DNA of 64,000 bases from Humulus lupulus. Its lineage: Eukaryota; Streptophyta; Magnoliopsida; Rosales; Cannabaceae. Of this stretch, positions 35,724-46,193 are shown piece by piece. The position numbers and the translations under genes were made by a program. Every line of letters starts with the position of its first letter. Positions within the stretch are counted from its first letter, which is position 1. The DNA lies in the NCBI RefSeq assembly GCF_963169125.1, contig NC_084797.1:88011868-88075867 (forward strand), in the 5' to 3' direction. The notes under the pieces were generated by a model. That model did no database searches and was not told the DNA's origin. It saw only the letters and a list, made by a program, of their open reading frames with translations.

Positions 35724-37566
35724 ATGTCACAAAATACAGAAAGAAATGCAGGCAATGACACTCCACCACCTACAGTTCCAAATCTACAAATTGAAGCTTT
35801 AATGGGGGAGATGAGGAGGATGTTGAGGGCGGAGTGTGAGCAAATACATGAGAGGTTGGATATGGTAGAAGAGGGAACACAACGGAGACCAAGGATGGGT
35901 AGGGTACACCAAAGGGAGGATGAGAATGAAGGGGATTTAGAAGGGGTAGTTTCTGATGATGAGTTTGATAGGATGTCGACGGGTAACCATAGGAGGTATG
36001 GTGGGAATAGAGAAGATAGGAACCAGGTAGATAATTATATGGGGAATATCAAAATGAGAATCCCTGCATTTCAGGGGAAGAGTGATCCTGAAGCATACCT
36101 TGAGTGGGAGAAGAAGATGGAGCTAGTTTTTGATTGTCACAACTACTCCGACATGAAGAAGGTAAAACTTGCTGCCATTGAGTTTACTGATTATGCTATT
36201 GTTTGGTGGGATCAGTTGTGCATCAACAGGAGGCGGAGTGGAGATCGCCCTATTGACACATGGGAGGCCATGAAGAGAGTCATGAGGCGACGGTTTGTAC
36301 CACCTCATTATTATCGAGATCTCTACCTTAAGTTGCAGGGTCTTCGTCAGGGCTACAGAAGTGTTGATGAGTATTACAAGGAGATGGAGATGGCTATGAT
36401 TAGAGCCAATGTTGAAGAGGATCGGGAGGCAACCATGGCAAGGTTTTTGAATGGGTTGAACCGAGAGATTGCTGACCCAATCGAGCTACACCATTATGTG
36501 GAATTGGAGGATTTGGTTCATATGGCAATCAAAGTTGAGAGGCAGCTCAAGAAGGGTAGTTCAAGTTCGAGGTCAAGACCGAGCCCACACAATCCAAGTA
36601 CAACACCTTGGAGGTCGAACTATCCAAAGAAAGAAGGCCAACCCACTTCATCATCTACACCAAAACCAGCCACCACAGCCACGCCACCTCAAGGTAAAAC
36701 AACTCCTACTAAGTCTCATTCTAGTGAGATAAGGTGTTTCAAATGTCAGGGGCGAGGACACATAGCTAACCAGTGTCCAAACAAGAGATTCATGGTGATT
36801 CGAGAAAGTGGAGAGATAGATTCTGAAGATGAAGATGATCTTGCTGACATGCCAACATTGGAAGATGCTTCTGACAATGAGTATGGACCAGAATCTGGTG
36901 AGATGCTTGCACTAGTCACAAGGCGAGTCCTGAATTTGCAAGCAAAAGAAGAGGAAGAAGAGGTGCAGCGAGAGAACATCTTTCACACTCGTTGTCATGT
37001 GAGAGACAAGGTATGTAGTGTCATTATTGATGGAGGTAGTTGTACTAATGTTGCTAGTGCTTCCATGGTTGCCAAGCTGGGGCTTACAACGCTTAGGCAT
37101 CCTAGTCCATACAAATTGCAATGGCTGAATGATAGTGGTGAAGTGAGGGTTACAAAACAGGTGCTAGTCTCATTTCGAATTGGCAAGTATGAAGATGAGG
37201 TGTTGTGTGATGTGGTTCCCATGCAAGCTGGACACTTCCTTCTAGGAAGGCCTTGGCAATTTGATCGGCGGGTGCAGCATGACGGCTTCACCAACAAGTA
37301 TTCATTCACATTCCGTCAACGAACAATCACTCTAGCGCCTTTGACACCAAAGCAAGTGTATGAAGATCAAGTGAGGTTGCAAAAATTGAGTGACAAAAAG
37401 AAAATGAGTGAGCAAAAAGAGAGTGAAAAGATGAATGAGAGTGAGGAAAAAGAGAGACAAAGAGAGAAAAGTGTGGAATCAAGTGAGAGAAAACAAAATA
37501 ATTTTTATGCAAAAAAAAGTGAGGTTAAGAGAGCATTGTGTACAAAACAGCCCATGATTTTACTCA
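35724..37566 (+). pseudogene. CRL-2 gag-protease
   Basis: Open for 614 codons from ATG 35724 (MSQNTERN). Gag domain about residues 100-270 (KMRIPAFQGKSDPEAYLEW, FTDYAIVWWDQL, FVPPHYYRDLYLKLQ), a Ser/Pro/Thr-rich linker, zinc knuckle CFKCQGRGHIANQCP (36739-36783), an acidic stretch, then protease with SVIIDGGSCTNVAS near 37018-37055 and LLGRPW. A charged Lys/Glu-rich linker (37380-37500) leads to pol. The frame is intact up to the organelle-like insert after MILL, which adds 13 foreign codons and a stop at 37602. A Gag-protease product would still be encoded if transcribed. Confidence 0.92.
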
Positions 37567-38541
37567 AGGGTCATTCTCCAAACGGGACGGGGCCAAGCCT
37601 TTAGGTATTTTAAGTAGGTTGGGTGACAGATCAGCCATAGGAGTACTCCGGGATATACACCAGGGCAACAAATGTCGAGCATACGACGATGCCGCCCGTT
37701 TTCTTTTCGTGGAAGTCCCCGGCAGAGGAAAGGGCTGTAGGTGATGGCGCGTTACGCTTCTTATCTAGAGAGAGGCGCTGAAATCGTTCCTATTGGGTCG
37801 TGCGTGGCAGCTGGTATAGATGAATAAAGGCGGGCCGCTTGAACGGGACCTATTCTCTTACAACATAGGCGGCAAAGCTGAATAGGAAAGGGGCCGAGCT
37901 GACTGAGGAGTGCCTTTTTAGCCTTTTTCTAAAGGCTATCATGTGGAGCTAACATGGCTGGCTACATACAAGTATAGCGAAATCAAGATGAGATGGGACG
38001 GACGGTCAGAGGCCGCAGCGGGACTACCATAGGAAAGCCCGCCCCCGCTAGCTAACATAGAAAGAATTCTATTCCCGGAAAGCAAGAGTCTCCATGTGAA
38101 TCTCTTCCCGACCCGGCCAGGCCGAATCGGGCCACCCCTTGGGATGGGAATGGCCCAGCCCACATGCATCATTTGATGAAAGCACTCCAGTCGCCTCCTC
38201 GAAGTGGCTTGTCAACCACGCTTTCCCTCCCTCAAAACAATGCTCCTCACCAAAAGCCCTTCCTTGGGTTGGGGCAACACAGCAATGAGTAGTTCGCTCC
38301 AGGACCCCACCCCCTCGAGAGCAGGATGCCGGCCGAGATGGAGCTGGGAGCCAACCTATACATTCCCGGGGCTTGCCTTGCCCCAACATCTAAATAAAAA
38401 AAAGGCGGGCGCCGAAAGAAAAGGAACCAGCCCAGCCTCTTCAAGAAAGCTTTGCTTGGTAGGCGCTGCCTATTCACTCGGACAATGCTCTGAACATGAA
38501 AGTGTGCAGTTCCGCCCCCTTCTCCCATGCTGAGTCACAGG
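37567..38541 (+). other. Organelle-like (probably mitochondrial) insert in CRL-2 pol
   Basis: 975 bp with no resemblance to any CRL copy, GC-richer than its surroundings. In CRL-1 and CRL-3 the codons after MILL read straight on (ATGTAC/T-AAGGAGGCTC). Here about five host bases (TGTAT/C) are replaced by the insert and there is no target duplication, as expected for end-joining capture of DNA. The compositional style (GGCGGGCCGCTTGAACGGG, clusters of GGAAAGGGG) resembles plant mitochondrial intergenic DNA. I recognise no gene in it; the ORFs at 38069-38389 and 38204-38533 have no known family. Mitochondrial origin is an inference. Confidence 0.62.
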
Positions 38542-41404
38542 AAGGAGGCTCTTTTAAATACTAACCAACTTGATTCTTCGCTGCCAAGTGTTGTTGTGTA
38601 TATTTTGCAGGAATTTGAGGATGTGTTTCCTGAGAAAGTACCACATGGTTTGCCACCTGTTCGAGGAATAGAACATCAAATTGATTTTGTTCCAGGTGCT
38701 TCCATCCCAAACCGACCAGCCTACAGAAGTAATCCTGATGAAACAAAGGAATTGCAAAGGCAAATTGAAGAATTGATGGAGAAAGGGCATGTGAGAGAAA
38801 GCATGAGCCCTTGTGTTGTTCCAGTGATTCTAGTTCCCAAGAAGGATGGAACATGGAGGATGTGTGTTGACTGTCGAGCCATCAACAATATAACGGTAAA
38901 ATATCGACATCCCATTCCTCGTTTAGATGACATGTTAGATGAATTGCATGGTTCTTGTGTGTTTTCCAAAATTGATCTTAAAAGTGGGTATCATCAGATA
39001 CGTATGAAAGAAGGGGATGAGTGGAAAACTGCTTTTAAAACTAAACATGGATTGTATGAGTGGTTAGTCATGCCTTTTGGACTAACTAATGCACCTAGCA
39101 CTTTCATGCGCTTAATGAATCATGTATTGCGTGCTTTCATTGGAAAATTTGTTGTTGTGTATTTTGATGATATTCTTATTTATAGTAAGAATTTGCATGA
39201 CCATGTTTTGCATTTGCATTCTGTTTTGGATGTTCTTAGGAAACAGAGTTTATATGCTAACCTCAGTAAGTGTACTTTCTGCACCGATACGCTTGTTTTC
39301 CTAGGCTTTGTTGTAAGTGCTACAGGTATTCAGGTGGATGAAGAAAAGATCAAAGCCATCCAAGAGTGGCCGACCCCTACAACTATAGGTAATGTTAGAA
39401 GTTTTCGTGGACTTGCTAGCTTCTACAGGAGGTTTGTGAAAATTTTTAGCACCATCGCCGCACCACTTACAGAAGTTATCAAAAAGAATGTGATATTTAA
39501 ATGGGGTGAAGCTCAAGAGGAGGCATTTCAGCTACTGAAATACAAGCTTACTCATGCTCCTTTACTTTCTTTGCCTAACTTTTCTAACACTTTTGAAGTT
39601 GAATGTGATGCTTCTGGAATAGGTATTGGCGCTGTTCTTATGCAGGATGGGAGACCGCTTGCATACTTTAGCGAAAAGCAAAGTGGGGCTGCCCTCAATT
39701 ACCAAACCTATGACAAAGAATTGTATGCACTAGTGCGTGCTTTAGAAACATGGCAGCACTATTTGTGGCCAAAGGAGTTTGTGATTCGCACAGATCATGA
39801 ATCATTGAAACATTTGAAAGGCCAACACAAGCTCAACAAGAGACATGCAAGATGGGTTGAGTTCATTGAGACATTTCCTTATGTCATTCGCTATAAACAA
39901 GGTAAGGAGAATGTGGTTGCTGATGCCCTTTCTCGCAGGTATGCCCTAATCTCTACTCTTGATGCTAAATTTCTTGGGTTTGAACACATAAAGGAGTTGT
40001 ATTCTGCTGACCATGATTTTGGGGAAACTTATGCTGTTTGTGAAAAGTCTGCTGACGGAAAATTTTATAGGCATGAGGGTTTCTTTGTTTAGGGAGCATA
40101 GGTTGTGTGTACCTAATTGTTCTGTGAGAGATTTGCTAGTTAGAGAGTCCCACGGGGGAGGGTTGATGGGACATTTTGGAGGTGCTAAGACCCTAGATAT
40201 GTTGCAAGAGCACTTCTTTTGGCCCCACATGAAACGAGATGTTGAGCGAATTTGTGGTAGGTGTGTCACTTGTAGGCAAGCTAAATCAAGAGTTCAGCCA
40301 AATGGCCTTTACACACCCCTACCTATCCCTAGTTACCCATGGGTTGACATTTCAATGGATTTTGTGTTGGGTTTACCTAGAAGTAAGCGTGGGAGGGATT
40401 CAATCTTTGTGGTTGTAGACAGATTTTCTAAGATGGCTCATTTTATTCCTTGACATAAAACTGATGATGCCTCTAACGTTGCAGATTTGTTCTTTAGGGA
40501 GATTGTGAGATTACATGGTATGCCTAGAACAATTGTATCAGATAGGGATGCTAAGTTCTTAAGCTATTTTTGGAAAACATTGTGGGGAAAACTTGGGACA
40601 AAACTATTATTTTCTACTACTTGTCACCCTCAAACCGATGGTCAAACAGAAGTAGTTAATAGGACCCTATCCACCTAGTTGAGGGCTATCATAAGTAAAA
40701 ATATTAAGACTTGGGAAGATTGTTTGCCACATGTTGAGTTTGCTTATAAATTGTTCAATGCATTCTGCTACTAAATTTTCACCATTTGAAATTGTTTATG
40801 GTTTTAATCCTCTAACTCCTTTGGATTTATCACCTTTACCTGTTTCTGAGCATTTGAATTTAGATGGCGAGAAGAAGGCAGAATTTGTGAAGAAAATCCA
40901 TGAGAGGGCGCGACTCAACATTGAGAGAAGGACTGAACAATAAATTAAGCAAGCTAACAAGGGTCGTCATAAGCAGGTTTTTGAGCCCGGTGATTGGATA
41001 TGGTTACACATGAGGAAAGAGCGATTCCCAACACAAAGGCGTTCAAAATTGCTACCTCGAGGAGATGGTCCATTTCAAGTACTTGAAAGGATCAATGACA
41101 ATGCCTACAGACTCGATTTACCAGGTGAGTATAATGTTAGTGCTACTTTTAATGTTTCTGATTTGAGTCCTTTTGATGCAGGTGACGATTTGAGGTCAAA
41201 TCCTTCTAAAGAGGGGGGGAATGATGAGGACACCAAGACCAAGTATCAAGTCAAGTTCCAGTTGGTCCAGTGACGAGGGCACGAACCAAGAGATTCAAGG
41301 AAGAACTTAACAGCCTAGTCCACAAAGTCCTAAAACAAGAGGAGACCGTGGTCAACATTGAAGGAGAACAAAGACTTGTCTTACTCATCAAAGTTGACTG
41401 AGTT
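38542..41404 (+). pseudogene. CRL-2 pol (RT, RNase H, integrase, tail)
   Basis: Frame reopens after the insert at [11 protein letters not shown] with YFDDILIYS near 39160-39187, RNase H with [10 protein letters not shown] near 39601 and [12 protein letters not shown], then integrase. Breaks against CRL-3: one extra T near 40085, TGA for cysteine at about 40452, TAG for leucine at about 40677, a frameshift near 40750, TAA for tyrosine at about 40940, and a 1-bp loss in the LTR part near 41241. RT and RNase H remain open to 40092, but they are separated from gag by the insert. Chromovirus integrase C-terminal block ([15 protein letters not shown]) at 41050-41100. Confidence 0.9.
41208..41221 (+). 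other. CRL-2 polypurine tract
   Basis: AAAGAGGGGGGGAA just before the 3' LTR start at 41222; lies inside the coding frame. Confidence 0.85.
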
Positions 41405-41502
41405 TAGGAGCTTCATGAGTCTTATTGTATTTGTCATTTTAATTTATTTACGTTATTTTTGTTTTGGTCTTTCTTTATTTTGTAAAAGTCAAACACTTGA
41501 CT
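41222..41502 (+). repeat. CRL-2 3' LTR, first part
   Basis: TGATGAGGACACC to CACTTGACT, cut by CRL-4. The TGACT at 41498-41502 is duplicated at 46189-46193, where the LTR resumes. Confidence 0.94.
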
Positions 41503-42162
41503 AGATTCGAACCACACCAACACTGTGATGAAACCCGACACCAAATATGGCACAGCCACCAAGAGCACACGAAATGGAATGAAGAACCGCGACCCAATGC
41601 TTAGCAAAGCACGAACCTTGGTATGAGGAAGACGCCTCAAACGGGGATGGGAATCCGTTTGATAAGTCGGATTGAACGCCACAAGGGATACCCTTGATAA
41701 GTTCGGATAGTGTCTTCAAGAACTCAAGAAGAAAACTCACAAATTTTCATTCAACATAATCTGCTTTTTCCAAATGTTTTCAAGGCCTTATATAGCTGAA
41801 AATTACATCAATACAAGCCCCTTTGTCTTCCTAAAAACCGAAATATTAAAGACAAGCCTTTTGTCTTCCTAATGAAACCGAAAAATAAAGACAACCCTTT
41901 GTCTTCCTAATGAAAACTGAAATTTAAAGACAACCCTTTGTCTTCCTAATAAAAACCGAAAATTAAAGACAAAAAGGACTCTTGGACTCACACAAGTCAA
42001 GTGTTTGACTTTTCACAAAAAAAAACAAAGACTAAATAAAAAATACAAGATGACAAAACGCAAAAGACTCATCAAGCTCCTAAACTGAGTCTTTTGGCTC
42101 GCGCCCTCGTCACCAGACCAACTGGAACTAGACTTGGATCTTTAGTCTTGGTGTCCTCATCA
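41503..42162 (-). repeat. CRL-4 3' LTR
   Basis: Starts AGATTCGAACC where the other end reads TGATACGAACC, so the terminal TG has mutated to AG after insertion. It ends TCCTCATCA. Short-tail type: the ORF ends at 42072 with LSLGA. Confidence 0.93.
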
Positions 42163-44324
42163 TTCCCCCCCTCTTGAGAAGGATTTGTCCTCAAATCTTC
42201 ACCTGCATCAAAAGGACTCAAATCAGAAACATAAAAAGTAGCACTAACAATATACTCACCTGGTAAATCGAGTCTGTAGGCATTGTCATTGATCCTTTCT
42301 AGCACTTGAAATGGACCATCTCCTCGAGGTAGCAATTTGGAACATCTTTGTGCTGGGAATCGCTCTTTTCTCATGTGAAACCATACCCAATCACCGGGGT
42401 CAAAAACCTGCTTGTGACGACCTTTGTTAGCATCAAGTTGGTTAGTGTTTAAAAGAGCCTCCTTCACCTCACTTTTTTTTGCATAAAAATTATTTTGTTT
42501 TCTCTCTAATTTTCCCTCATTGATCGAACTCTTCTCTTTCTTCTCTCTCTCACTTGATTCGACCCTTTTCTCTCTTTGTCTCTCTTTTTTCTCATTCTCA
42601 TTCTCATTCATCTTTTCACTCTCCTTCCTTTGCTCACTCAATTTTTTTTTATCACTCAATTTTTGCAACCTCACTTGGTCTTCATATTCTTGTTTTGGCG
42701 TCAATGGAGCTAAAGTGATTGTTCCTTGACAGAACGTGAATGAGTACTTGTTGGTGAAGCCATCATGCTGGACTCGCCGATCAAACATCCAAGGCCTTCC
42801 TAGAAGGAGGTGTCCAGCTTGCATGGGAACCACATCGCACAATACCTCATCCTCATACTTGCCAATTCGAAATGATACCAGCACCTGTTTTGTAACCCTC
42901 ACTTCACCACTATCATTCAACCACTGCAACTTGTATGGACAAGGATGTCTAAGCGTTGAGAGCCCTAGCTTCTCAACCATGGAAGAACTAGCAACGTTAG
43001 TACAACTACCTCCATCAATAATCACACTACATACCTTGCCTTTCACATGACAACGAGTGTGAAAGATGTTCTCTCGCTGCACCTCTTCTTCCTCTTCTTT
43101 TGCTTGCAAATTTAAGGCTCTTCGTGTGACTAGTGCAAGCATCTCACCAGATTCTGCCCCAAACTCCTCATCATCGATAGAAACATCTTCCAATGGTGGC
43201 ATGTCAGCAAGATCTTCATCTTCAGAATCGAGCTCGCCACTTTCTCGAATCACCATAACTCTCTTGTTTGGACACTGGCTAGCTATGTGTCCTCGCCCCT
43301 GACATTTGAAACACCTTATCTCACTAGAATGAGACTTAGTAGGAGTTGTTTTACCTTGAGGTGGTGTGGTTGTGGTGGCTGGTTTTGGTGTAGATGATGA
43401 AGTGGGTTGGTCTTCTTTCTTTGGATAGTTCGACCTCCAAGGTGTTGTACTTGGATTGTGTGGGCTCGGTCTTGACCTCGAACTTGAACTACCCTTCTTG
43501 AGCTGCCTCTCAACTTTGATTGCCATATGAACCAAATCCTCCAATTCCACATAATGGCGTAGCTCGATTGGGTCAGCAATCTCTCGGTTCAACCCATTCA
43601 AAAACCTTGCCATGGTTGCCTCCCGATCCTCTTCAACATTGGCTCTAATCATAGCCATCTCCATCTCCTTGTAATACTCATCAACACTTCTGTAGCCCTG
43701 ACGAAGACCCTGCAACTTAAGGTAGAGATCTCGATAATAATGAGGTGGTACAAACCGTCGCCTCATCACCCTCTTCATGGCCTTCCATGTGTCAATAGGG
43801 CGATCTCCACTCCGCCTCCTGTTGATGCACAACTGATCCCACCAAACAATAGCATAATCAGTAAACTCAATGGCAGCAAGTTTTACCTTCTTCATGTCGG
43901 AGTAGTTGTGACAATCAAAAACTAGCTCCACCTTCTTCTCCCACTCAAGGTATGCTTCGGGATCACTCTTCCCCTGAAATGCTGGGATTCTCATTTTGAT
44001 ATTCCCCATATAATTATCTACCTGGTTCCTATCTTCTCTATTCCCACCATACCTCCTATGGTTACCCGTCGACATCCTATCAAACTCATCATCAGAAACT
44101 ACTCCTTCTAAATCCCCTTCATTCTCATCCTCCCTTTGGTGTACCCTACCCCTCCTTGGTCTCCGTTGTGTTCCCTCTTCTACCCGATCCAACCTCTCAT
44201 GTATTTGCTCACACTCCGCCCTCAACATCCTCCTCATCTCCCCCATTAAAGCTTCAATTTGTAGATTTGGAACTGTAGGTGGTGGAGCGTCATTGCCTGC
44301 ATTTCTTTCTGTATTTTGTGACAT
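42072..44324 (-). CDS. CRL-4 Gag-protease-integrase C-terminus fusion polyprotein
   Basis: An unbroken frame of 757 codons from 44345; the start matching the other copies is the ATG at 44324 (MSQNTERN), giving 750 residues. Counted from 44345: Gag domain about residues 110-280, zinc knuckle CFKCQGRGHIASQCP about 344-358, acidic linker, protease with IIDGGSCTNVAS about 440 and LLGRPW, and a charged Lys/Glu linker. At about residue 638 NTNQLD joins [10 protein letters not shown] of the integrase C-terminal domain ([12 protein letters not shown]), followed by the LTR-encoded short tail ending LSLGA. RT, RNase H, the integrase zinc region and core are missing. It could make a Gag shell and protease but not copy itself. 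No stop or frameshift is seen, unlike CRL-1, CRL-2 and CRL-3. Confidence 0.9.
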   Translation of the reverse strand: MSQNTERNAGNDAPPPTVPNLQIEALMGEMRRMLRAECEQIHERLDRVEEGTQRRPRRGRVHQREDENEGDLEGVVSDDEFDRMSTGNHRRYGGNREDRNQVDNYMGNIKMRIPAFQGKSDPEAYLEWEKKVELVFDCHNYSDMKKVKLAAIEFTDYAIVWWDQLCINRRRSGDRPIDTWKAMKRVMRRRFVPPHYYRDLYLKLQGLRQGYRSVDEYYKEMEMAMIRANVEEDREATMARFLNGLNREIADPIELRHYVELEDLVHMAIKVERQLKKGSSSSRSRPSPHNPSTTPWRSNYPKKEDQPTSSSTPKPATTTTPPQGKTTPTKSHSSEIRCFKCQGRGHIASQCPNKRVMVIRESGELDSEDEDLADMPPLEDVSIDDEEFGAESGEMLALVTRRALNLQAKEEEEEVQRENIFHTRCHVKGKVCSVIIDGGSCTNVASSSMVEKLGLSTLRHPCPYKLQWLNDSGEVRVTKQVLVSFRIGKYEDEVLCDVVPMQAGHLLLGRPWMFDRRVQHDGFTNKYSFTFCQGTITLAPLTPKQEYEDQVRLQKLSDKKKLSEQRKESEKMNENENEKKERQREKRVESSEREKKEKSSINEGKLERKQNNFYAKKSEVKEALLNTNQLDANKGRHKQVFDPGDWVWFHMRKERFPAQRCSKLLPRGDGPFQVLERINDNAYRLDLPGEYIVSATFYVSDLSPFDAGEDLRTNPSQEGGNDEDTKTKDPSLVPVGLVTRARAKRLSLGA
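42163..42177 (-). other. CRL-4 polypurine tract
   Basis: On the minus strand CAAGAGGGGGGGAA before TGATGAGG. Intact. Confidence 0.85.
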
Positions 44325-45514
44325 GATGGAGAATCTGCAAAACAATAAGGTTAGACAATTATAGAAAGGACCTCACTGCACTCCCTCACGTGTTTCACTG
44401 AAAGAAAAATGGTCACTCAAGTACACTCGTGTTTGCACTCAATGATGGCTTTTACCCTCAAATAAGCTCACACCTCTACCTTTTTCCTCTCTATTTTCTT
44501 CTTTAAGCTCTTTGAAAACTAATGAAACGGTGATATGGAGGTTCAAGCAACCAATTCTACCAAACAAATCAAACGAAAATCGATGAAAAAGTGGCAAAAA
44601 ATGGTGATTTTTGGAACACTTGTGTGGGGTTTTGGAAAAAGGGCCTCTAGACTATGGGGAACAAGAATATAACAAAAAATTTCCAGACTTTTTTCCTTTC
44701 TTTTCCTTTCCTTTTTTTTTTTTTACCTCTCAAATTTGAGAAACCAGATACGAATTTCTGAAAAGGGAAAAGAAAAAAAAAATGAATACCAAAGAGTTAC
44801 TAAAACAGATTCAAGAACAAACTATTATGTGATTCAAGAACACTCCCTATAGCATGAAACCCAATCTGTGAAAACCCATACTCCCAATAAAATCTGTGGT
44901 ACATGCCCAATAATAAAGAACCAATATTTCCCAAAACCAATATTAGAGATCCAAACAACCTGTGGCACCAAAACAATCTCAGAATTCTCAACTAGTAAAG
45001 AAAATAACACAATCAATCCGTGGCACTAGAGTAATTTCAGATTTCATCAAGAAACAATTGAAACAAGGGAAAACAAATGAATTGAAATCAACAATACTAA
45101 TTTGTGGCTGTAGAGTACTTTCGGATTTCACAACACAAAAACAATTGAATCAAGGGAACACAAATGGATTTGACAACAAATAGGTTCGAACTTGAAGAAA
45201 AACAGATTCGGACTTAGCAATATCAACTAGTTTCGGATTTTCAAGGGATTTCACAAAGAAATAATGTAAACAAGGAAATAAGAACACGATTTGAACAAAG
45301 AAACAATCTGTAATAAAGAGATTAACTATAATGGTTTCGGATTTTTAGAAAGAAAACAAGAACAAAGACTAAGAAAATCAAGAACACGAATAGATAGATT
45401 TTTTTTTTAATTTTTTTTATTTCAGAAACCCTAAAATTGAAATACGAATAGAATAGAAACACAAATGAAAGAATAATAATAAAAAAAAGGATAGGCCAAA
45501 CCGAATGATCCTAA
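44325..45514 (-). other. CRL-4 leader
   Basis: About 1.2 kb untranslated region with repeated TTCGGATTT words (plus strand) and a pyrimidine tract at 44692-44724. A TTGTTTTGCAG acceptor-like tract lies just before the gag ATG on the minus strand. The ORFs at 44800-45183 are not considered genes. Confidence 0.75.
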
Positions 45515-45526
45515 GCTCTGATACCA
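45515..45526 (-). other. CRL-4 primer binding site (tRNA-iMet)
   Basis: GCTCTGATACCA on the plus strand (TGGTATCAGAGC on the element strand), two bases from the LTR. Intact, so priming signals are retained. Confidence 0.93.
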
Positions 45527-45528
45527 AC

Positions 45529-46188
45529 TGATACGAACCACACCAACACTGTGATGAAACCCGACACCAAATATGGCACAGCCACCAAGAGCACATGAAA
45601 TGGAATGAAGAACCGCGACCCAATGCTTAGCAAAGCACGAACCTTGGTATGAGGAAGACGCCACAAACGGGGATGGGAATCCGTTTGATAAGTCGGATTG
45701 AACGCCACAAGGGATACCCTTGATAAGTTCAGATAGTCTCTTCAAGAACTCAAGAAGAAAACTCACAAATTTTCATTCAACATAATCTGCTTTTTCCAAA
45801 TGTTTTCAAGGCCTTATATAGCCGAAAATTACATCAATACAAGCCCTTTGTCTTCCTAAAAACCGAAATATTAAAGACAAGCCTTTTGTCTTCCTAATGA
45901 AACCGAAAAATAAAGACAACCCTTTGTCTTCCTAATGAAAACTGAAATTTAAAGACAACCCTTTGTCTTCCTAATAAAAACTGACAATTAAAGACAAAAA
46001 GGACTCTTGGACTCACACAAGTCAAGTGTTTGACTTTTCACAAAAAAAAAACAAAGACTAAATAAAAAATACAAGATGACAAAACGCAAAAGACTCATCA
46101 AGCTCCTAAACTGAGTCTTTTGGCTCGCGCCCTCGTCACCAGACCAACTGGAACTAGACTTGGATCTTTAGTCTTGGTGTGCTCATCA
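45529..46188 (-). repeat. CRL-4 5' LTR
   Basis: TGATACG...GCTCATCA, 660 bp. TATA-like CTATATAAGG at 45813-45822 (minus) and U3 repeats at about 45840-45990. The short-tail coding segment at its high-coordinate end matches the 3' LTR. Confidence 0.94.
45813..45822 (-). promoter_or_regulatory. TATA box of CRL-4 5' LTR
   Basis: CTATATAAGG on the minus strand next to the U3 repeats. It would drive the open Gag-protease frame if the site is active. Confidence 0.55.
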
Positions 46189-46193
46189 TGACT

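Larger units (their letters stand above)
41503..46188 (-). mobile_element. CRL-4, non-autonomous Gag-protease element lacking RT
   Basis: Two 660-bp LTRs (41503-42162 and 45529-46188), a polypurine tract, a 757-codon ORF, leader and primer site, with target duplication TGACT (41498-41502, 46189-46193). By eye the LTRs differ at about a dozen positions, so it is one of the younger insertions. Relative to CRL-3, the segment from RT to the integrase core (about 2.3 kb) is absent. CRL-5 shares the same joint. Confidence 0.94.

Noticed and set aside
38069..38533. ORFs of 77-109 codons on both strands in the organelle-like insert
   Set aside because: No recognisable mitochondrial or plastid protein; overlapping frames in GC-rich DNA.
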